From JANMQK01 sp031370485 (lineage in GTDB: Bacteria > Acidobacteriota > Polarisedimenticolia > Gp22-AA2), in NCBI GenBank assembly GCA_031370485.1, contig JANMQK010000053.1, positions 1 through 22,461 on the forward strand: a stretch of DNA of 22,461 nucleotides, written 5' to 3'. Of this stretch, positions 7,336-14,120 are shown piece after piece (position 1 is the stretch's first letter; each line of letters opens with the position of its first letter). A program made the translations under genes and the position numbers. The notes beneath the pieces were generated by a model that saw nothing but the letters and a program-made list of their open reading frames with translations, did not search any database and was not told the DNA's origin.

Positions 7336-9413
7336 AACTTGACCACCACGCGGGCCGACTCGCCCGCCGCGACGGTCACCGCCATGTCCTTCTTGCTTCC
7401 GTTGGGCACGAAGACCACCCTGACTTTGTGGCTGCCCGATGCGATCGGCATGTTCAGAAGCGGCGTCACGTCCACGTAGACATCATCCACGAACACCTTG
7501 CAGTTGCTCGGCTGCGCCTGCACCGTCAGCGTTCCAAGCGCCGGGAACTCCACGAGCGGGGTGACCGTCCGGCCGCCCGAAACCGTGACCTGGGACGTCG
7601 TCTTGAGAAACAGCTTGTCGTTGCGGAACGTGAGGGCGTGCTTGCCCTCCACGAGCGTGATCGGTTCGCCCGACCGGCCCAGCCGCTTCTCACCGGCGTA
7701 TATCTCGACATCGTACTTCTTCTGGGTCCGCACCAGGATGCTCCCTTTCGGAATCGGATCGAGTGTCACGGTCGCGAGGTCGGAAGCCATCTGATCGAAA
7801 AGGGAGTCGGAGGTGTAGGTCCGGGTCCACGGCCGGTAACCCTCGAGCTGCAGCGTCAGAGTCCGCTCCTCGCAGCCGTCCAGGAGGATTTTCGCCGGCG
7901 TGGCCTTTCCCGAGTCGCGTCCGTTCAGCACGACGCGCGCCCCCGGCGGCAGCGAGCCTATCCGGACTTCCTCGCGCCGGTTCTGGAGCTCGAGCACGAG
8001 CGACCCTTTGAAGGACGCCAGGTCGGCCGCGGTCATCTCCGCGGTCGCCTGCCTGCAGCCGGCCTTGGCCACGATGTCGTGGGCGCGCGTGTCCGTCCGC
8101 GAGAGCACGACGACCGGCTGCGCGAGCGGGATCGAGTCGAGAAACACCGCCCCTCCGTGCGGGACGGTCTCGACCTCGATGGCGATCTGTCCGCGCCCTC
8201 CCGACGGGCCCGCCTCGACCGGCCCCCCGCCGATTGCCGCCGACTGGACGCTGGCCGGCGCCGTCGCAGGTCCGGACGCGCGCTCGGGCGCCGGCTCGTG
8301 ACGGTTCACGAGGCGCGGGAATATCACGATGGCCGCCAGCACCGTCAGCATGACGGTGGCGATCTTTCCCGGGTGATGCGCCATGAGAGTCGGCGCCCCC
8401 GGGGCTCCTCCCGCCGCGGCGACCCGGTCCATTCCCTGCCGCCCATTGCCGCCGCTCCGTGAGGGCGCGGCCTCTCCCCGGGTCCGCAGCGTGGCCGGCG
8501 GACCGGACGCGGTCCTGCTCCGGGAGGCTTCGGCGGCGGCCCCCGCGCGGCGCGCCGCGGGGAACGAGGCCGCGAGGGCGCTTTCCGGCAGCGAGGAGAA
8601 GGCCTTTCGGAGGTCGACGACCAGATCGGCGCCGGTGGAATAGCGCTTCTCGGGCGATTTCGCCAGCGCTTTTTCAAGCACCAGGTTGACCTCCGGCGGC
8701 AACGCCGGGTTGTGCGCCGCCGGGGGGCGGGGGTCCTCGTAGAGCACCCTGTAGATGACCGTAGAGATCGACTCCGCCTCGAACGGCCGCACGCCAGTCA
8801 GCAGCTCGTACAGAACCACGCCGAGCGAGAACAGATCGCTCCGCCCGTCGATCTCCTTGCCCTGGATCTGCTCGGGCGCGATGTAGCTCGGCGTGCCCAT
8901 CACGATCCCGGACTGGGTCAGGTTCGAAGCGGGGTTCTTGGCGAGCCCGAAGTCGGTGATCTTGAGCGTGCCGTCCTTCATCACCATCAGGTTCGCCGAC
9001 TTGATGTCCCGGTGGATGACGCTGTTCAGGTGGGCGTAATCGAGCGCATCGGCCGCCTGGGTGATGAAATCGAGCACGTTCGACAGGGGCAGGAGGGTCT
9101 CGGCCTTGGTGTACGCCTCGAGGGTCGTGCCCTCGATGTACTCCATCGCGATGAACGAGACGCCGCCTTCATCGCCCACGTCGAAGATCGTGACGATGTT
9201 CGGATGGAGGAGCTTGCCGGCGGCCTGCGCTTCCCTCAGGAAACGCTGCCGCGCCTCCTGCGATTCGGCGTCGCTCGTTCCGGGGGGCAGGGAGACGGTC
9301 TTGATCGCGACATTCCGCTCGATCTTGGGGTCCTTGGCCAGGAACACCTGGCCCATCGCCCCTCTGCCAATCTCGCGGATTATTTGGAACCGGCCGAGCA
9401 TGGTGGGCGTCAT
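7332..9413 (-). CDS. Transmembrane Ser/Thr protein kinase with extracytoplasmic PEGA-like domains
   Basis: This is a Hanks-type kinase of 693 residues. The cytoplasmic catalytic domain (about 8-275) is complete. It has the glycine loop GRGAMG (16-21), Lys38 in VAIK, Glu61 of helix C, the catalytic HRDIKSAN (134-141, Asp136), DFG at 154-156 and APE at 179-181. A long low-complexity Ala/Arg/Ser juxtamembrane linker (about 280-345) leads to one membrane helix (351-369). The exterior part holds roughly four PEGA-like beta repeats, at about 409-475, 482-530, 557-620 and 627-693. The kinase should phosphorylate cytoplasmic targets in response to an envelope signal. The ATG at 9413 starts next to the fold; the ribosome site is weak. 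It heads an operon with two exported proteins, one also bearing PEGA domains, and has a strong promoter at 9504-9532. The target proteins cannot be read from the sequence. Confidence 0.92.
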   Translation of the reverse strand: MTPTMLGRFQIIREIGRGAMGQVFLAKDPKIERNVAIKTVSLPPGTSDAESQEARQRFLREAQAAGKLLHPNIVTIFDVGDEGGVSFIAMEYIEGTTLEAYTKAETLLPLSNVLDFITQAADALDYAHLNSVIHRDIKSANLMVMKDGTLKITDFGLAKNPASNLTQSGIVMGTPSYIAPEQIQGKEIDGRSDLFSLGVVLYELLTGVRPFEAESISTVIYRVLYEDPRPPAAHNPALPPEVNLVLEKALAKSPEKRYSTGADLVVDLRKAFSSLPESALAASFPAARRAGAAAEASRSRTASGPPATLRTRGEAAPSRSGGNGRQGMDRVAAAGGAPGAPTLMAHHPGKIATVMLTVLAAIVIFPRLVNRHEPAPERASGPATAPASVQSAAIGGGPVEAGPSGGRGQIAIEVETVPHGGAVFLDSIPLAQPVVVLSRTDTRAHDIVAKAGCRQATAEMTAADLASFKGSLVLELQNRREEVRIGSLPPGARVVLNGRDSGKATPAKILLDGCEERTLTLQLEGYRPWTRTYTSDSLFDQMASDLATVTLDPIPKGSILVRTQKKYDVEIYAGEKRLGRSGEPITLVEGKHALTFRNDKLFLKTTSQVTVSGGRTVTPLVEFPALGTLTVQAQPSNCKVFVDDVYVDVTPLLNMPIASGSHKVRVVFVPNGSKKDMAVTVAAGESARVVVKF

Positions 9414-9503
9414 CTTGGCCCCGTGGGGGCCTGCGGAAGGCGTAAGGGGCAGCCGCAGCCGGCGTTTGCCCTGTCCCGTCGCCCTAAGTGGCCACCGTGG
9501 AGT

Positions 9504-9532
9504 ATTTTAGTGTCGGGTCCGGGACCTGTCAA
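9504..9532 (-). promoter_or_regulatory. Strong sigma70-type promoter of the kinase operon
   Basis: On the minus strand a perfect TTGACA (9532-9527) and TAAAAT (9509-9504, five of six) are spaced by 17 bp. RNA would start near 9497, leaving a leader of about 84 nt before the ATG at 9413. The spacer contains GGTCCCGGACC, an imperfect palindrome that could be a repressor or activator site. Confidence 0.75.
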
Positions 9533-9550
9533 ACCGGGCCCCGCATCGCC

Positions 9551-9640
9551 TGGATAGAGTTATCTGTATTGTTTTATTATATTTGCGTTATTCTCTGGAA
9601 GCGCTTGGCCGGGAAATCCAATATATTGATCCATTCAGGG
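9551..9640. promoter_or_regulatory. AT-rich divergent regulatory region upstream of the BFN-PDZ gene
   Basis: About 90 bp are strikingly AT-rich against the GC-rich surroundings, with runs such as TATTGTTTTATTATATTT near 9570 and the perfect 10-bp palindrome CAATATATTG at 9619-9628. The palindrome lies about 22 bp before the plus-strand GTG at 9651. Several possible -10 boxes exist, but I cannot fix a plus-strand promoter with confidence. The 237-bp gap from 9414 to 9650 must carry the control of both divergent genes. Confidence 0.5.
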
Positions 9641-9650
9641 AGCGGTTCAC

Positions 9651-10442
9651 GTGCAGAAGCTCCGCAAATTCTCACCTTGGCCCTGTTCTGTCGTGCTACT
9701 TGTTCATCTCGGATCCGCCGCGGCTGCCACCCCCGAGGCCTCGTCCGCCGATCTGATTCCCGTCCACCTCGCCTTCATCCGCCCGGTCGGGCCCGAGCAG
9801 GTGATGCTGATCCTGGCCGACGCGACGGAGGAACGGGGCGTTCCAATCACCGTCGGCAGGGATCAGGGGATCTCCATTTATCTCGGCAGGGAAGGCGCGA
9901 AGACTCCCCGGCCGATGACACACGACCTGCTCGTGCAGATTCTGAAAGCACTCGACGTCACCATCGAGAGCGTCACGGTCACGGCGCTGCACAACGACAC
10001 CTACTATTCCGAGATTCTTCTCCGCTCCCCGGCGGGGGCGCACCGCGTCGATGCGCGGCCCTCCGACGCGATCGCGCTGGCGGTGCGTCTCGACGCGCCG
10101 ATGTTCGCCGCGCCGGACCTGCTCAGGATGCGGGAGGGAGCCGGCCGGACGGACATCCGCGCGATTGCCGGGCGGCGCCTGGGGCTCAGCGTCCAGGAGC
10201 TCGACCGGGATCTCGCGGAGTTCCTGGGCGCCCTGGAGGTGCGGGGTGTCCTGGTCGCCAGCGTGGCGCCCGGGGGCGTGGCGGGGAGGGCGGGGCTTCG
10301 CCGCGGCGACATCCTCAGGGAGATCGACGGCCGGCCGACACCCGACCTCGAAGCCTTCCGGAGCGCCAGCGGTCATGCCGGCGACACTTCACGGTTCGCG
10401 GTATGGCGCGAGGGGAAGAGCCTCGCGCTCTCTAGCCCTTGA
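9651..10442 (+). CDS. Exported bifunctional-nuclease (BFN/DUF151) domain protein with C-terminal PDZ domain
   Basis: This is the only plus-strand gene. The 263-residue product begins with a signal-like segment (PCSVVLLVHLGSAAAA, about 11-26). A BFN domain follows at about 35-160, with the hallmark stretches RPMTHDLLVQILKALDV, TVTALHNDTYYSEILLR and VDARPSDAIALAVRLDAPMF. A helical linker leads to a PDZ-like domain at about 190-263 (VASVAPGGVAGRAGLRRGDI, LREIDGRPTPDLEAF). BFN proteins have been described as nucleases in plants and Thermotoga, usually without a signal peptide or PDZ domain. The GTG start has AGGGAG about 8 bp upstream (CAGGGAGCGGTTCAC). Its last 11 bp overlap the end of the converging phosphoesterase gene. 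The domain calls are strong; location outside the cytoplasm and the substrate are inferred or unknown. Confidence 0.88.
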   Translation: MQKLRKFSPWPCSVVLLVHLGSAAAATPEASSADLIPVHLAFIRPVGPEQVMLILADATEERGVPITVGRDQGISIYLGREGAKTPRPMTHDLLVQILKALDVTIESVTVTALHNDTYYSEILLRSPAGAHRVDARPSDAIALAVRLDAPMFAAPDLLRMREGAGRTDIRAIAGRRLGLSVQELDRDLAEFLGALEVRGVLVASVAPGGVAGRAGLRRGDILREIDGRPTPDLEAFRSASGHAGDTSRFAVWREGKSLALSSP

Positions 10443-11139
10443 CGTTCCAGTCGCCGCGGGCGGGGAATTTCCGGTCCGCGGCCACCCTGGCGTTTATTGC
10501 GGTATCGTAGGGAAACCGTTTCCACTGCACCTCGACGTTTCCGTTGGTCTTGATTACCGCATAACCGGTCCGGGGATCGCCGTCCTGGGGGTAGCCGACG
10601 CTGCCCGCGTTGATGAAGTGGCGGCCGTCCACGACCCGGTGGTAGGGCACGTGGGTGTGACCGCAAATGATGATGTCGGCTTCGGCCGCATCCCCCATTT
10701 CGCGGAACCGCTCCTCCCCCGTATCCTCCCAGAGCGGCGTCGTGAGGTCGATCGGATTGGCATGGAGGAGCACGGCCCTCCGCGACCCGATGTCCAGCCG
10801 CATTTCGAAGGGCAGGTTCCCCAGGAAGCTGCGGGTGGTGCGTTCGGTATTCTCGAGGGTCCAGGCGTAGGCGCGCTCTTCGAAGGCCCGGCCGGCGCTG
10901 TCGGTCGCGTAACGGCCGAAACTCTCCGCGCCCTCGGCGATCGCCTCGTCGACGTTGCCGCGCACGCCGGCGATCTTCGTCGCCCGCACGCTCGCCACCG
11001 TCTCCTCCGGAAAAGGCGCGAAGCCCACCAGGTCTCCGGTGTGGCAGATCAAATCGTAGCCCTCCGCGCGCGCTTCCCGAAGCGCCACCTCCAGCGCGGG
11101 CAGGTTTCCATGGACATCGCCGAACGCGATGATTTTCAT
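10432..11139 (-). CDS. Calcineurin-like metallophosphoesterase (YfcE/DNA-repair-type small phosphodiesterase family)
   Basis: A 235-residue cytoplasmic two-metal phosphoesterase. All metal-binding motifs are present: GDVHGN (Asp8, His10), GDLVG (Asp36), GNVD (Asn62), a His at 126 in LLHANP, and GHTHVP (His161, His163), followed by the family-typical INAGSVG. Length and motif spacing fit the YfcE-like phosphodiesterases and related proteins, whose substrates range from cyclic nucleotides to dinucleotide polyphosphates; the sequence does not decide which. The ATG at 11139 has GGAGGA about 7 bp upstream. It is a single gene, converging on and overlapping by 11 bp the BFN-PDZ gene, and a moderate promoter is seen at 11160-11189. 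Confidence 0.9.
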   Translation of the reverse strand: MKIIAFGDVHGNLPALEVALREARAEGYDLICHTGDLVGFAPFPEETVASVRATKIAGVRGNVDEAIAEGAESFGRYATDSAGRAFEERAYAWTLENTERTTRSFLGNLPFEMRLDIGSRRAVLLHANPIDLTTPLWEDTGEERFREMGDAAEADIIICGHTHVPYHRVVDGRHFINAGSVGYPQDGDPRTGYAVIKTNGNVEVQWKRFPYDTAINARVAADRKFPARGDWNVKG

Positions 11140-11159
11140 GCCCTGTCCTCCGTGGCGGG

Positions 11160-11189
11160 ACGATAGCAGACTTGGTCACGGCCCATCAA
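11160..11189 (-). promoter_or_regulatory. Possible promoter of the metallophosphoesterase gene
   Basis: On the minus strand TTGATG (11189-11184) and TATCGT (11165-11160) are 18 bp apart, each matching four consensus positions. A start near 11153 would leave a leader of about 14 nt that still holds the GGAGGA ribosome site. This is a moderate match only. Confidence 0.4.
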
Positions 11190-11232
11190 CCGACAGGCGT
11201 CCTGCGTGTCCGGGTGTTGTGGGTGGGACGTA

Positions 11233-12051
11233 TCAGTGAACGGGCTCGCTGTCCCGCCGTACCGAAAGGGACAGGAGGGGGTAGCGGTCTTCCTTCCCCG
11301 TGCGCGGGTCGCGATGGGCGATGTGCCCGCGATCGCGATCCTCCGTGTCGTAGAGGGACAGCGCCAGGCTGTTGAGTCGCTCGATCAGTTCCCGGGCCGT
11401 CCGCAGGGCCTCATCCGGCGCGCCGGAAACCAGGATCGACAGCCCGAAGGGGATCTGAAGGCTCACCAGGCCCTGCTCGCCGCGCTCCTCGAAGCAGGTC
11501 TCCGCCTCCCGGCGCAGGGCCGTCAGCGCTTCGCTGTAGCGGATCTCGCCATATTTTTTCCGGAAGATGTCCATGGCGGAGGCCTCCCAGGGAAGAGACA
11601 CCACTTGGCACTCCTTCCCCTGTTTGAGGCGCCGCTGCCGCTCGCGCTCGAGGTTCGACCCGGTCTCGCCGCGCTGGTCCTGCCGGCGTTTCAGGAGCCG
11701 CGCCACCGTGGCCTCGAGGTCCTGGGTCTTGAACGGTTTCGTGATGTATTCGTCGGCCCCGCAGTCCTTGCCCCAGAAGATGTCCTCCTCCTGGGTCCTC
11801 GCGGTCAATAAGATGACCGGGGTCTCCTGCGTCAACGGGTCGGACTTGATGCGGCGGCAGATCTGGAACCCGTTCAGCTTGGGCATCATGACGTCCACGA
11901 TCAGAAGGTCGGGGTGCTGCGAGCCGATCCTCTCCAGCGCCCGCTCGCCGTCCTCCGCCACGATGACGTTGTATCCCAGGTTCTGCAGATTCATCTGCAG
12001 CATCTCGCGCACGATCTGCGAGTCGTCCGCCACAAGGATTGTGTCGTTCAT
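11233..12051 (-). CDS. Response regulator with receiver domain and degenerate GGDEF-like output domain
   Basis: The 272-residue protein starts with a complete CheY-type receiver: acidic pair Asp9-Asp10, phospho-acceptor Asp53 (LLIVDVMMPK), Thr83 and Lys105 (ITKPF). A charged linker (about 118-148, QRGETGSNLERERQRRLKQG) leads to a C-terminal domain. That domain's end, LYDTEDRDRGHI followed by a Tyr-Pro-Leu-Leu-Ser-Leu-Ser segment at 257-263, resembles a subfamily of diguanylate cyclase domains attached to receivers. Where GG(D/E)EF should stand the sequence reads LQIPFGLSILVSG (198-210), so cyclase activity is not expected. The ATG at 12051 has GAGG 6 bp upstream, overlapping the stop of the kinase-like gene, so the two are translationally coupled. 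Its partner is likely the H-box protein encoded just upstream. The receiver call is certain; the output assignment is tentative. Confidence 0.9.
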   Translation of the reverse strand: MNDTILVADDSQIVREMLQMNLQNLGYNVIVAEDGERALERIGSQHPDLLIVDVMMPKLNGFQICRRIKSDPLTQETPVILLTARTQEEDIFWGKDCGADEYITKPFKTQDLEATVARLLKRRQDQRGETGSNLERERQRRLKQGKECQVVSLPWEASAMDIFRKKYGEIRYSEALTALRREAETCFEERGEQGLVSLQIPFGLSILVSGAPDEALRTARELIERLNSLALSLYDTEDRDRGHIAHRDPRTGKEDRYPLLSLSVRRDSEPVH

Positions 12052-12058
12052 CCGCGCC

Positions 12059-12688
12059 TCATCCCGCCTGCGACTTGGCGGCCCCGCCGCCGATGATGTC
12101 CTTCAGCTGGTCGGCGCGGTAGGGCGCCGTCGCCTCGACGATCAGAGTCAGCATCATGTCGATGCCCTTCCCGAGCATCATCAGCAGCTTCTCCTGCTGG
12201 CCGTTCACGGTCCCGAACCGGCCGGACTGCAGCATCTCGACCGCCCCGCTCATCGACGTCAGCGGGGATTTCAGGTCATGCGCGAGCTGCCGCATGGCGC
12301 TGCCTTCCTTGGGGCCTGCCTGGAACGCGTCGGTCATCTCGATGACAACCACCTGCGTTGCGGCGCCCTTGCGGGGTTCAACCGGCGCCGCGGCGATCGC
12401 ATAGAAGCGCTGCCGGCCGGTGCAGGTCTCGATCATCCTGCGAACCGGCTTTTCCAGGCGGCGCGCCTCGCCGACGGCGTCGCCGATCCCTTCGATCACC
12501 GCGTCCAGCGACTCTTCGCCCGGAGTGATGCGCCGCGGCACGGGGGTCGGGAACACCCTGTCCCAGCCCGCGGCCCGCGCGACGGCCCCGGAGGATTCCA
12601 CCACGATCAGGGCCGCGCCCACCGATTCGAGATCGGGCGCCGGGCTGGAATTCCCCCGCTTCCCTGCCGAGGTTCTGGTTCGCGCCAT
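12059..12688 (-). CDS. Histidine-kinase-like protein with PAS-like and HisKA domains but no ATPase domain
   Basis: From the ATG at 12688 (GGGAGG lies about 10 bp upstream) the product has 209 residues. An Arg/Lys/Ser-rich N-terminus is followed by a PAS-like sensor region (about 19-123). A HisKA dimerisation domain covers about 130-188, with the H-box RQLAHDLKSPLTSMSGAVEM and phospho-acceptor candidate His137. The protein ends about 20 residues after this domain: there is no N, G1 or G2 box, so it cannot bind ATP like a normal kinase. It may be a dimerisation or phosphotransfer partner, a phosphatase for the response regulator, or the remains of a kinase. The next ORF downstream is the regulator, so no lost ATPase domain follows in another frame. 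An upstream in-frame ATG at 12769 would add 27 residues but has no ribosome site. Confidence 0.8.
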   Translation of the reverse strand: MARTRTSAGKRGNSSPAPDLESVGAALIVVESSGAVARAAGWDRVFPTPVPRRITPGEESLDAVIEGIGDAVGEARRLEKPVRRMIETCTGRQRFYAIAAAPVEPRKGAATQVVVIEMTDAFQAGPKEGSAMRQLAHDLKSPLTSMSGAVEMLQSGRFGTVNGQQEKLLMMLGKGIDMMLTLIVEATAPYRADQLKDIIGGGAAKSQAG

Positions 12689-12783
12689 CCGCGTTCCGCC
12701 TCCCGCCGCACCAGTGAGAATCAATACCTGTCCGGCTTCCGGATGGGCCCATTCGTCGGCCCCGGACATGGTCGGCGGGTTTC

Positions 12784-12811
12784 AATATATGAGCCAAATG
12801 CAATCCCGCAA
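12784..12811 (-). promoter_or_regulatory. Possible promoter of the H-box/response-regulator pair
   Basis: On the minus strand TTGCGG (12811-12806) and TATATT (12789-12784, five of six) are 16 bp apart. The -35 box is weak. The site lies just outside the inverted-repeat element that ends at 12831, so the pair probably has its own transcription start, near 12777, rather than relying on the aroB transcript. Confidence 0.45.
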
Positions 12812-12830
12812 GTGTCCGGCGGCAATCTGA

Positions 12831-12985
12831 CATGGTGGTGCGAAGATTGTTGAACCTTGGTTGGCACTGTATGGGGAAGACCGGCGACAGATTAACGCCG
12901 GGTAAAAAAACAGCGCGAATCCCGCCTAACGTGTTCGATCTAAACGTGTTGTCGATGGGGATTCAACAATCTTCGCACCACCATG
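12831..12985. mobile_element. 155-bp MITE-like element with perfect 24-bp terminal inverted repeats
   Basis: The 24 bases at 12831-12854 (starting CATGGTGGTGCG) recur as an exact reverse complement at 12962-12985, separated by 107 bp of less GC-rich sequence. The outermost four bases on both sides are CATG. Because CATG is its own complement, they may be a 4-bp target duplication around a 147-bp element with 20-bp terminal repeats. There is no transposase ORF. The right arm and the DNA next to it are read as the last 19 codons of aroB. A non-autonomous transposable element (MITE) is the best explanation; a large hairpin of other origin is the alternative. Confidence 0.65.
12904..12927 (-). 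terminator. Probable Rho-independent terminator of aroB, inside the inverted-repeat element
   Basis: On the minus strand a small hairpin, AGGCG-GGATT-CGCGCT with one bulged G, overlaps the aroB stop codon (12928-12926) and is followed by a single G and then seven Ts (12910-12904). The stem is short, but the T-run is uninterrupted and correctly placed. It would end the nuo-atp-aroB transcript. Confidence 0.45.
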
Positions 12986-14089
12986 AACGAGTGTCGCCAG
13001 GACCTCGGCCGTGAGGCCGTCCTCGACCGGGATGCCGTATTCCCCCGCGATGTTGGCCATGGCGCCGATGCGCACCGGGAGAGCGTATGTCACCCTCCCC
13101 TGGCGGGTCTTCTTGTCACGGTGGGCGACCTCGAGGATGTCCTTCGGGCGCAGTCGCGCGGGGAGGGCGGTCGGGAGGCCGATCGCGCGGAGCAGCCGCT
13201 CGATGCGGGCGGCGGCCCGCTCCGAGAGCAAACCGGCGCGGCTGGCGATGGCGGCCTCGGCCACCATGCCGATCGACACCGCATCGCCATGCGCCATGCG
13301 GTACCGCGAAAGCGTCTCGAGAGCGTGACCCACGGTGTGCCCGAAATTGAGTATCTTCCTGCGGTTCGTGTCACGGGGGTCGGCCGCGACCACCCTGACC
13401 TTGATGCGGCAGCAGGTTTCGACGATCCGCGACATCAGGTCGGGGTCCCGGCGCGCCAGACGCTCCGAGTGGGTCTCCAGAGTCTCGAACAGGCCGCGGT
13501 CGGCGATGACACCGCACTTCACGACCTCCGCCATCCCGGAGCGGAATTCCCGGTCGGACAGGGTCTTCAGATAGTCGAGGTCGGCATAGATGCCGGCCGG
13601 CTGGTGAAAGGCCCCCAGGAAGTTCTTGCCCGCCGGGTGATTGATCCCGGTCTTGCCGCCGATCGCCGAATCGACCATCGCCGTGAGTGTCGTCGGGATC
13701 TGGATGTAGGGGATGCCCCGGTGATAGGTGGCAGCGACGAACCCGACCAGGTCCCCGACCACTCCGCCACCCAGGGCGACGAGCGCCGTGTCCCGGCTGG
13801 CGCCGAGGGCGATGATTGCGTCCTCGAGCCGGTCCCTGACCCGGCGGGTCTTGCTCGTCTCGCCTGCGGGGATGGCGTGCAGGTGGGTCGTGAGCCCCCG
13901 CCGGCGGAAAGCCGCAAGCAGGACGGCCCCGTGGCCGCGGACCAGGTGCGCGTCGGTGATGATGATGTAGTTATGGCCGACGCGCCGCCTGCGGAGATCG
14001 ACCGAGATCCGCGGGCCAAGGCCCCGGCCGATGCGGATCTCGTGCGTCTCGTCCGCCGGCCGGCCGGGCCGGACGTGCAACCGTATCAT
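12926..14089 (-). CDS. aroB: 3-dehydroquinate synthase
   Basis: AroB converts DAHP to 3-dehydroquinate, the second step of the shikimate pathway, using NAD and a divalent metal. The 387-residue product shows the NAD-binding GGGVVGDLVGF (107-117), IPTTLTAMVDSAIGGKTGIN (131-150), and the metal ligands Glu188 (GMAEVVK), His251 (NFGHTVGHALE) and a His near 267 (MAHGDAV). It is a little longer than the usual 350-365 residues. The last 19 residues, from His369, are encoded within the inverted-repeat element at 12831-12985 and look unlike a family tail. The ATG at 14089 has only a weak CAGGA upstream. The gene starts 31 bp after atpF, in the place where atpH would normally stand, so it is probably expressed with the ATP synthase genes. 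Confidence 0.96.
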   Translation of the reverse strand: MIRLHVRPGRPADETHEIRIGRGLGPRISVDLRRRRVGHNYIIITDAHLVRGHGAVLLAAFRRRGLTTHLHAIPAGETSKTRRVRDRLEDAIIALGASRDTALVALGGGVVGDLVGFVAATYHRGIPYIQIPTTLTAMVDSAIGGKTGINHPAGKNFLGAFHQPAGIYADLDYLKTLSDREFRSGMAEVVKCGVIADRGLFETLETHSERLARRDPDLMSRIVETCCRIKVRVVAADPRDTNRRKILNFGHTVGHALETLSRYRMAHGDAVSIGMVAEAAIASRAGLLSERAAARIERLLRAIGLPTALPARLRPKDILEVAHRDKKTRQGRVTYALPVRIGAMANIAGEYGIPVEDGLTAEVLATLVHGGAKIVESPSTTRLDRTR

Positions 14090-14120
14090 CCGGACATCCT
14101 GGCAGGGTGCGGGTCGCGGG

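Noticed and set aside
3716..7479. Two long plus-strand open frames (3716-5743 and 5668-7479) opposite the TPR/PEGA/PDZ and TPR/propeller genes
   Set aside because: Arg/His/Gly-rich, no domain pattern, and opposite genes with clear PEGA, PDZ, TPR and propeller repeats. Long antisense frames are expected at this GC content.
11190..11232. Possible terminator after the response regulator gene
   Set aside because: Only a 4-bp stem (CAGG/CCTG) with no T-run could be found, too weak to list as a terminator.
12890..12902. CCGGCG/CGCCGG hairpin followed by AAAAAAA inside the element, first read as a terminator
   Set aside because: On the minus strand the T-run precedes this hairpin, and on the plus strand As, not Ts, follow. 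The T-run fits better with the hairpin at 12912-12927.
12832..13014. Small plus-strand open frame (60 codons) spanning the inverted-repeat element
   Set aside because: It begins in the left arm and runs into antisense aroB, has no ribosome site and no recognisable product; probably chance.
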